A stretch of DNA of 15,900 nucleotides. Origin: Caulobacter sp. CCH9-E1 (lineage in GTDB: Bacteria; Pseudomonadota; Alphaproteobacteria; Caulobacterales; Caulobacteraceae). This document shows positions 7,514-13,986 of the stretch, piece after piece; the stretch's first letter is position 1; the number at the start of each line of letters is the position of its first letter. The notes below the pieces were generated by a model. That model had not been told where the DNA came from. It worked only from the letters and a program-made list of their open reading frames with translations, and made no database searches. The stretch lies in NCBI RefSeq assembly GCF_001556515.1, contig NZ_LSJA01000291.1:1-15900 (forward strand), written 5' to 3'. The translations under genes and the position numbers were made by a program.

Positions 7514-8133
7514 TGACGACTGCCGCGTCTCCCAGAGCCGTTCTCTGGGATGTCGGCAATGTCATCGTGCGCTGGGACCCCCGCGCACTCTACGCGAAGA
7601 TTTTCAAGGAACCGGCCGATATCGACCGGTTCCTTTCGCATGTCTGCACCCTGGATTGGCACGTCGAGCACGATAAGGGCGTCGACTTCGTCCGGAACGC
7701 CGCGCCGCTGATCGCGCGATTCCCCGAGCACGAAGCCGAGATCCGCGCCTGGGACGAACGCTTCGACGAGATGCTGTCGGGCCCGATCCCCGAGACCGCC
7801 GCCGTGATCGAGGCGCTGGCCGCCCGCGACGTGCCGCAGTTCGCCCTGACCAACATGCCGCAAAGCAAGTGGCCGGGCGTGCAGGCGATCTCGCCCGCCC
7901 ACTTCGGCTTGTTCCGCGACGCGATCGTCTCGGGCGACGAGAAGGTCATCAAGCCCGACCGCCGGATCTACGAGATCGTGCTGGAGCGAACGGGTCTGTC
8001 GGCCGGCGACCTGCTGTTCATCGACGACAGCGCCGCCAACATCGCCGCCGCGGACGCCATCGGCTTCCACACCCACCACTTCACCGACCCCGCGCAACTG
8101 CGCGGCGCGGTCGCGGCGCACGGCCTGATCTGA
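7513..8133 (+). CDS. HAD-superfamily hydrolase (YihX-like, subfamily IA)
   Basis: A 206-residue cytoplasmic phosphatase-type protein. Motif I is LWDVGNVIV with nucleophile Asp13, motif II is ALTNMP (Thr113), motif III is KVIKPDRRIYE (Lys147) and motif IV is LLFIDDSAANI (Asp171, Asp172). The helical cap lies between about 20 and 90. The usual second Asp of motif I (D-x-D) is Gly15, which is also the pattern of E. coli YihX, a glucose-1-phosphate phosphatase, so this is a subfamily trait rather than decay. The substrate is unknown. The ATG overlaps the rpmJ stop by one base (TGATG), pointing to translational coupling. Confidence 0.93.
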   Translation: MTTAASPRAVLWDVGNVIVRWDPRALYAKIFKEPADIDRFLSHVCTLDWHVEHDKGVDFVRNAAPLIARFPEHEAEIRAWDERFDEMLSGPIPETAAVIEALAARDVPQFALTNMPQSKWPGVQAISPAHFGLFRDAIVSGDEKVIKPDRRIYEIVLERTGLSAGDLLFIDDSAANIAAADAIGFHTHHFTDPAQLRGAVAAHGLI

Positions 8134-8208
8134 CAAAGGCCTCCCGCCGCCATGGCGCGGTGGGGCGAAGACGCCTATCTGGGGCCCGTACACAGTGCGG
8201 AGCCTCCC

Positions 8209-9084
8209 ATGAACGTCTCGATGATCGGCCTCGGCGCCATGGGCGCGGCCATGGTGCGCAATCTGCTGGCCAAGGGCGTGAAAGTGACGGTGTGGAACCG
8301 CTCGCGCGCCATTGTCGACGCACTGGCCGCCGAGGGCGCGACCCCCGCCGCCGATGTCGATGAAGCGTTCGAGGCCGATATCGTCCTCTCGATGCTGGCG
8401 CACGACCAGGCGGTGAAGGACGTGCTGCTCGACAGCGGCGTCCTGGCCCGCGCGCGCAAGGGCGTGGTCCACGTCAATCTCGCCACCATCTCGACCGCCC
8501 TGGCCGGCGAGCTGGCCGCGCTGCACGCCGAGCTTGGCCTCGGCTATGTGGCCTCCCCCGTGTTCGGCCGCCCTCCGGTGGCGCAGGCCGGCGGGTTGAA
8601 CGTCCTGGCCGCCGGCGCGCCCGACGCCGTCGCGACCGCCATGCCGGTGCTGGAAATGCTGGCCGCCAAGGTCTGGCCGCTGGGCGAGGATCCCGTCCGC
8701 GCCAACGCCCTGAAGCTGGCCGGCAACTTCATGATCGTCTCGGCCATCGAGTCGATGGGCGAGGCCGTGGCGCTGGGCGAAGCCTATGGCGTGCCCGCGC
8801 CGGAGCTCTTGGACATGCTGAGCAGCACACTGTTCGCTGCGCCGATCTACAAGATCTACGGCGCCATGATCGCCGAGCGCCGGTATAGCCCGCCAGGCTT
8901 TGGCGCCGCGCTGGGCCTCAAGGACGTGCGCCTCGTGCTCGACGCCGCCGAGGCCAAGGGGCTGTCGATGCCGCAGGCCGATCTGGCCGAGGCGAGCCTG
9001 GAGATGCTGCTCGGCGGAGAGGACAAGGATCTCGACCTGGCGGCCCTGGCCGAGGTGGCGCGCGGACGGGTGGAAGGAAGGTAG
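8209..9084 (+). CDS. NAD(P)-dependent oxidoreductase of the beta-hydroxyacid dehydrogenase family (3-hydroxyisobutyrate dehydrogenase-like)
   Basis: A 291-residue cytoplasmic enzyme. The N-terminal Rossmann domain begins MNVSMIGLGAMGAAM with the GxGxMG dinucleotide motif at 7-12 and WNRS (29-32) after the second strand. The C-terminal helical domain carries the catalytic lysine in ANALKLAGNF (Lys169, Asn173). The substrate loop reads ASPVFGRPPVAQAG instead of the common APVSGG form, so the true substrate probably differs from hydroxyisobutyrate; related imine or succinic-semialdehyde reductases are possible. The ATG at 8209 is chosen for CGGAG about seven bases upstream and because the Rossmann strand starts there; an ATG at 8152 adds 19 unrelated residues. 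It lies 75 bp after the HAD gene, on the same strand. Confidence 0.93.
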   Translation: MNVSMIGLGAMGAAMVRNLLAKGVKVTVWNRSRAIVDALAAEGATPAADVDEAFEADIVLSMLAHDQAVKDVLLDSGVLARARKGVVHVNLATISTALAGELAALHAELGLGYVASPVFGRPPVAQAGGLNVLAAGAPDAVATAMPVLEMLAAKVWPLGEDPVRANALKLAGNFMIVSAIESMGEAVALGEAYGVPAPELLDMLSSTLFAAPIYKIYGAMIAERRYSPPGFGAALGLKDVRLVLDAAEAKGLSMPQADLAEASLEMLLGGEDKDLDLAALAEVARGRVEGR

Positions 9085-9173
9085 TGGACGGTCGCTGAAT
9101 CGCGCTTCCCAGCGGCGCGGCTTCGAACTAGGTTCCGCGCCTCCGATTTCCAGCCTTTCCGCGAGACCGCCCC

Positions 9174-9443
9174 ATGGCCGACGACGCCATTCCCCACGCC
9201 GACGTCCTGAACTCCACCGCCCAGAACCAGCTGAAGTCGATCATCGAGCGCGTCGAGCGCCTCGAGGTCGAGAAGACCGAGATCATGGAGCAGATGAAGG
9301 AAGTCTACGCCGAGGCCAAGGGCAACGGCTTCGACGTGAAGATCCTCAAGAAGGTCGTCCGCCTGCGCAAGCAGGACCGCGCCAAGCGCCAGGAAGAGGA
9401 CGCGATCCTCGACCTCTATCTGTCGGCCATCGGCGAGATCTAG
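9174..9443 (+). CDS. gapR: GapR, nucleoid-associated protein (DUF2312)
   Basis: An 89-residue, highly charged coiled-coil protein, MADDAIPHADVLNSTAQNQL at the start and LDLYLSAIGEI at the end, which I recognise as Caulobacter GapR. GapR is known to form a tetramer that encircles overtwisted, AT-rich DNA, stimulates topoisomerases and is needed for normal chromosome replication and cell division. Long heptad-like helices cover about 14-50 and a Lys/Arg-rich segment (about 58-73, ILKKVVRLRKQDRAKRQ) fits DNA contact. The gene follows the dehydrogenase by 89 bp on the same strand, and that gap carries a GAATC (GANTC, CcrM) site at 9097. A strong palindromic repeat begins eight bases after its stop. 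Confidence 0.97.
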   Translation: MADDAIPHADVLNSTAQNQLKSIIERVERLEVEKTEIMEQMKEVYAEAKGNGFDVKILKKVVRLRKQDRAKRQEEDAILDLYLSAIGEI

Positions 9444-9451
9444 GAATGCGT

Positions 9452-9564
9452 CCCTCTCCCAGAGGGAGAGGGAAGGACCCATCGCGCGGCGATGGGAAGG
9501 GTGAGGGGTTTGGGCGACTGACGCCTTACCCTCTCACCCCTGCCCCTCTCCCCATGGGAGAAGG
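9452..9564. repeat. Intergenic palindromic repeat, copy 1 (after gapR)
   Basis: The element is built of successive hairpins: CCCTCTCCC-AGA-GGGAGAGGG (9452-9472, perfect), CCCATCGC-GCG-GCGATGGG (9478-9496, perfect), and GTGAGGGGTTT (about 9501-9511) against CTCTCACCCC (9531-9540), closing with CCCATGGGAGAAGG. Its plan and core (TGAGGGGTTT..CGACTG) match the copy at 15782-15900. It is non-coding. The first hairpin, eight bases past the gapR stop, could stop transcription or protect the mRNA end, although no T-run follows. Confidence 0.75.
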
Positions 9565-9584
9565 ATCGCGCTAGCGTCCCGGCC

Positions 9585-9944
9585 ATGCGCGCCAAGCCGC
9601 CCAATCCCAAGGAGCAAGCCAAGCGGGCAGCGCTGAACGCGCTGAAGCGCGCCCGCCGCGCGGCCGAGAAGTCGGGCGTCGAGCTCTCCGAGTGGGAGGG
9701 CGAGTTCCTGACCAGCGTCGCCCAGCGCGTCGAGACCTACGGCCGCGCCTTCGCCGACCCCGAAAAGGGCGCGCGGGGCCAGGCCCTGTCGGGCAACCAA
9801 GCCATCAAACTCAAGGAAATCGCCGCCAAGGCCAAGGGCGACGGGCCCGCTGACGCCAAGGGAGCCCGCAAGCCGATGCGTCGGGGCGGCGGCTTCGGAC
9901 GCGCCGCGCGCCGCGAAATGTCGCGTCCAGAGGACGATGAGTGA
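9585..9944 (+). CDS. Small basic protein of unknown function
   Basis: A 119-residue protein that I do not recognise. It is rich in Lys, Arg and Ala: a basic N-terminal helix region (about 8-30, with AKRAALNALKRARRAAEKSG), a middle section with WEGEFLTSVAQRVETYGRAF (37-56) and a basic tail KPMRRGGGFGRAARREM. There is no signal peptide or membrane span. The charge suggests binding to nucleic acid, but no domain supports that. Codon third positions are strongly G/C, as in the neighbouring genes, so the frame is probably real. No good ribosome site precedes the ATG at 9585; a CTAGCG sequence eight bases before it could be a -10 box giving a leaderless mRNA. It is 20 bp after the palindromic repeat. 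Confidence 0.75.
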   Translation: MRAKPPNPKEQAKRAALNALKRARRAAEKSGVELSEWEGEFLTSVAQRVETYGRAFADPEKGARGQALSGNQAIKLKEIAAKAKGDGPADAKGARKPMRRGGGFGRAARREMSRPEDDE

Positions 9945-10019
9945 TCGCCGCTTCGGAGGAAGCTGAACACAACCCGGATGGCGTGTGTCGTGATTTTCGA
10001 CGCCACCCTAAATAATTCC

Positions 10020-10130
10020 CGAAAGGCTTACCAAAAACCGCCGTTCGCCCCTTCGCGTTAAGGCCTTGGTAATCATACGCCTAGAAAATACAAACGATTG
10101 TAATGGTTTAAAGTCTTAATGGACGTAGGG
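10020..10130 (+). promoter_or_regulatory. AT-rich upstream region with a CtrA-like box
   Basis: Within the 286-bp gap 9945-10230, this part is clearly richer in A/T than the rest of the window. TTAA-GGCCTTG-GTAA (10058-10072) fits the CtrA pattern TTAA-N7-TTAA with one mismatch. CTAGAAAAT at 10081 resembles a Caulobacter -10 and is placed suitably behind it. TTACCAA (10028-10034) and TTGGTAA (10066-10072) form an inverted repeat. A TTAA-N4-TTAA pair lies near 10108-10119. The likely target is the gene at 10231. Confidence 0.4.
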
Positions 10131-10230
10131 TTCCGGGTCGCGTGCTCACGGCGGCCCGCCCTCGATGCGCACGGGTCCTTGGGCCTGGCTCGGCGCAGAG
10201 TGAACCCTGCCATTCGCTGGATTAGGGACT

Positions 10231-10710
10231 ATGGCGACCACCTATCAGATGCTGATGCGCCGCAAGTCGGAGCTCGAAAACCGCATGATCGAGGCGCAGC
10301 GACGCGCCCAGGCGCCGTTCGAAAGCGAGCTGCGCGCCATCGTGCTGGCGCTCGACGCCCTCAAGCAGGCCGGCATGGCCGAGCGTCTGTCGTCGGGTGA
10401 GCCGGCGCCGTTCGCCGCGCCCCAGCCCAGCCGCCGCGGCCGCCGCGGCCGCACCACGCGCGACATGATCCTGATGGCCCTGGCCCAGTCGCCGGGCCTT
10501 AACGAAGCCGAGATCGCTCGCCAGCTGGACCATCGCTGGAGCCGCCCGGTGACGCCGACGGCGGTTGGTCGCGAGTTGGAAACCATGGCGGCCGAGGGCC
10601 TGACGCGCCGCTCCGGCCCCGGCTGGATCCGCCTGGACCTGACCAACGCCGAAGCCCCGCGCGCCGAGGCCGAGGACGAAGAGCGCGTCAGCGTCGCGGC
10701 GGGGCTGTAG
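10231..10710 (+). CDS. Unrecognised protein: N-terminal helix, Arg/Gly linker, C-terminal winged-helix-like domain
   Basis: A 159-residue protein with no family I can name. Residues 5-50 look like a charged helix or coiled coil (MLMRRKSELENRMIEAQRRA). A short Pro/Arg-rich linker follows (PQPSRRGRRGRTTR, 65-78). Residues 77-136 resemble a winged helix: TRDMILMALAQSPGLNEAEI, LDHRWSRPVTPTAVGRELETM as a possible recognition helix, then GLTRRSGPGWIRL as wing and strand. The tail is acidic (EAEDEERVS). This suggests a small DNA-binding regulator, which is inference. The ATG at 10231 has AGGGA only three to four bases upstream, closer than usual; Met7 or Met9 are alternative starts. It converges with the hydrolase gene. 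Confidence 0.8.
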   Translation: MATTYQMLMRRKSELENRMIEAQRRAQAPFESELRAIVLALDALKQAGMAERLSSGEPAPFAAPQPSRRGRRGRTTRDMILMALAQSPGLNEAEIARQLDHRWSRPVTPTAVGRELETMAAEGLTRRSGPGWIRLDLTNAEAPRAEAEDEERVSVAAGL

Positions 10711-10726
10711 ACCGCTCTCAAGCGGT
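10711..10726. terminator. Hairpin shared by two convergent genes
   Basis: ACCGCT (10711-10716), loop CTCA, AGCGGT (10721-10726) starts right after one stop codon and ends on the stop codon of the opposite gene. The stem is perfect but only six pairs long, and there is no T-run, so efficient termination is uncertain. Confidence 0.45.
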
Positions 10727-12105
10727 CACCAAGACGCTTTGCCGGCGGCCCTTCTGATCAGCTCGCCGTCTCTCGGCAAAAGGAATCCGGCGGAAACGTT
10801 TTCGCGGACGGCGCGCTCGACCGCTCGACGGTAGGCCCTCGTGGTCGGGTACAGGCCTCGCAACTTGGATATCGGGAAGGGCTGATAATAGCCCTGTGCG
10901 CCGCAAGCCGCCGCTCCCGTATTTCTGCCAACGTTCAGACCGACTGGCACCGCGACCTCGGGAAGCCGAATTCCGCCCAAGGCGAGGCCAGCTGGGTCCC
11001 TCCGCAAACGGCCTTCGTGGTCGAGCTGCCTTATGAGGCGGGGCGCTTTGGGAGGCGGCGGGCCTCCTCGCGACCAGCTGACGAGCTTATCCAATCCAGA
11101 CGCCTCGACCATGTAGGCCGAGGTCGTGGTTCCGATCGCGGCGACCGAGCATTTCGGCCCGATCGCCGCCTGGACCGACGTGCCCAAATCGCGCAGCTGG
11201 ACAGGCTCTCGCGCGGCGCGCAGATGGCGATCCACGTGAGAGGCGCCGGCGATCTCCCACTGGCGAAAGCGAGGGGAGTCCTCCGGCTGGTTCTCGGCGT
11301 CGGCTCCGGCGGCGTCGCCCTCGGCGACGATGCGCAATACGGGAGCGGGCGTGGCGGGATCGATCTTGGCGCTGGTCGCCGAGACCAGGAGAAAGCCGTC
11401 GATTGATCCCGTGTCGGCCAGGCCGCCATTGATGTAGCTCGCCAGCCAGATCGCCGCTTGAGACTGGCCGGCGGCGATCACCGTCTTGGGCTGAGGGCCG
11501 ATCAAGTCGCCGCGGCGAACTGCGGCTGCGATTTGACGAAAGATATCCAGCGATAGAGGCTCTCGCGCCATCGCGCCGCCGTTCTCGATGCGCAGATCGC
11601 CATACCGCGCCGGACTCCAGGCGCTAAGAGCCTCGGTTCCACCGAAGCCTTGAGCCGATACGCCGATCCAGGCGTATCCCGCTGCGACCAGATGATCCTG
11701 CAAGGCCAGCCAGACGTTGTCTGCGTCGAAGCCGTTTGAGGTGTTCAGCCATTCGAGGACGACGACGCCGTTGAAGCGCTCCGGGCGCTCGGGTCTGCGG
11801 ATAAGCGCCCGTGTCTTGAAAGGTTTCGTCGGGCCGCTTTGAAGCGCGCGTTCGCCGGGTTCCGCCCCATACGCTGTCGATAGTGGCGTCGCTTGGCCAG
11901 AGACCAGGAATTCCTGCTCGACATAGCCTTCGAAGGCCAAGTCGCGGTTTGTGGCGAAGAAGGGGTAGAGACGGCCCGGGCTTCCCGGAGGCTCCTTCGC
12001 CTCGACGGGGGCCCAGGTCAGATCTTGAGCCAGCGTGCTTCCGCCGGCGGAGAGAATTGAAACGCTGACAGCGACGAGCGCGGCGCGGAGCAAGCATGAA
12101 CGCAT
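10726..12105 (-). CDS. Secreted alpha/beta hydrolase-domain protein
   Basis: A 459-residue protein with a signal peptide (1-27, MRSCLLRAALVAVSVSILSA, cleavage likely after LAQ), so it should act in the periplasm or outside. FNGVVVLEWLN (111-121) and YAWIGVSAQGFGG (144-156) are early strands of the fold. The nucleophile elbow is AAGQSQAA with Ser215, and GASHVD supplies His290; the acid may be Asp264 in VAEGDA, though this is less clear. It resembles the large secreted hydrolases annotated only as 'alpha/beta hydrolase domain'. The substrate is unknown, an ester or lactone being typical. Compared with its neighbours it uses many codons ending in A or T (TCA, CAA, ACA, CTA, AAA), suggesting a different history. 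A perfect 20-bp palindrome covers its start codon. Confidence 0.88.
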   Translation of the reverse strand: MRSCLLRAALVAVSVSILSAGGSTLAQDLTWAPVEAKEPPGSPGRLYPFFATNRDLAFEGYVEQEFLVSGQATPLSTAYGAEPGERALQSGPTKPFKTRALIRRPERPERFNGVVVLEWLNTSNGFDADNVWLALQDHLVAAGYAWIGVSAQGFGGTEALSAWSPARYGDLRIENGGAMAREPLSLDIFRQIAAAVRRGDLIGPQPKTVIAAGQSQAAIWLASYINGGLADTGSIDGFLLVSATSAKIDPATPAPVLRIVAEGDAAGADAENQPEDSPRFRQWEIAGASHVDRHLRAAREPVQLRDLGTSVQAAIGPKCSVAAIGTTTSAYMVEASGLDKLVSWSRGGPPPPKAPRLIRQLDHEGRLRRDPAGLALGGIRLPEVAVPVGLNVGRNTGAAACGAQGYYQPFPISKLRGLYPTTRAYRRAVERAVRENVSAGFLLPRDGELIRRAAGKASW

Positions 12106-12114
12106 GCGTTCATG
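12095..12114. promoter_or_regulatory. Perfect 20-bp palindrome over the hydrolase start codon
   Basis: CATGAACGCA is followed directly by its reverse complement TGCGTTCATG. The ATG of the hydrolase (12105-12103) is at the centre. A protein bound here, or a hairpin in the mRNA, would block expression of the hydrolase, so an operator is the simplest reading. No regulator gene of a type that reads such a site is identified next to it. Confidence 0.5.
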
Positions 12115-12159
12115 GGCCAGAATTCCCAGCCGGCGGCAAGTTATCGAGCGGTGGCCGCC

Positions 12160-12300
12160 TCAGCGGCGCGGCATCTTCCCCATCGGCCGCACCGGCTTCA
12201 GCAGGCTCTTCAGCCGCTGTTCCCGCGAGACGGGACGGAAAATCATCAGCGGCGCGGTCGCGCGGTCGCGCGGCGTCTGTTCGGTGTCGGTGGGACGCAT
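12160..12300 (-). CDS. Possible small basic protein of 46 residues behind tacA
   Basis: An ORF begins with ATG three bases after the tacA stop (TGA-ACC-ATG) and ends at a TGA at 12162-12160. It reads MRPTDTEQTPRDRATAPLMI, then FRPVSREQRLKSLLKPVRPM and GKMPRR. About 40 of 45 codons end in G or C, as in real Caulobacter genes. AAGGAA lies about 12 bases upstream, rather far for a ribosome site, so translation may depend on coupling to tacA. It has many Arg and Lys, no signal peptide and no known motif. It could also be chance open sequence within a 198-bp spacer. Confidence 0.45.
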   Translation of the reverse strand: MRPTDTEQTPRDRATAPLMIFRPVSREQRLKSLLKPVRPMGKMPRR

Positions 12301-12303
12301 GGT

Positions 12304-13770
<1,467 letters not shown>

Positions 13771-13879
13771 TGGGCACATCCACCAGAACCGGCCACGCCC
13801 ACATGGAGCGAGGCTCTTGTTGGTTCAGAGTGATACACTCGCGGGGTAAACGCCGGCTTTCGCAGAGGTGTCGCGAACC

Positions 13880-13907
13880 TTAAGGTTTAGGCTTAACAAT
13901 ACCTTAC
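13880..13907 (-). promoter_or_regulatory. CtrA-box candidate upstream of tacA
   Basis: TTAA-CAATACC-TTAC (13893-13907) fits TTAA-N7-TTAA with one mismatch, and a further TTAA lies at 13880-13883. It is 123 bp upstream of the tacA ATG and 80 bp upstream of the pepF ATG, in the divergent gap. CtrA is known to drive tacA in C. crescentus. A clear -10 box downstream was not found. Confidence 0.55.
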
Positions 13908-13949
13908 GGCGAAGGCGGCGATCAATGGCGGCCCAGGTGATCTGACGCA

Positions 13950-13979
13950 TTGCGCGGGCGGGGCGCGCAGGCCTATCTC
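13950..13979 (+). promoter_or_regulatory. Promoter of the M3 peptidase gene, predicted leaderless mRNA
   Basis: TTGCGC (13950-13955), an 18-base spacer and TATCTC (13974-13979) put the transcription start at about 13986-13987, the ATG itself. There is no ribosome site before that ATG, which fits leaderless translation, common in Caulobacter. Confidence 0.5.
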
Positions 13980-13986
13980 CTTGGGC

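Noticed and set aside
7523..7560. HAD motif I lacking the second Asp, as a sign of an inactive enzyme
   Set aside because: The D-x-G-N form is shared with active YihX-like phosphatases, and all other catalytic residues are present.
7658..7673. TGGCAC sequence resembling half of a sigma-54 promoter
   Set aside because: The second half (TTGC) is missing at the right distance, and it lies inside the HAD coding region.
8152..8208. Earlier ATG for the hydroxyacid dehydrogenase
   Set aside because: The 19 added residues are not part of the Rossmann fold, while the ATG at 8209 has a proper ribosome site and begins the first strand.
10119..10400. Plus-strand ORF starting within the AT-rich spacer
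   Set aside because: It runs out of frame into the gene at 10231, has no ribosome site and no motif.
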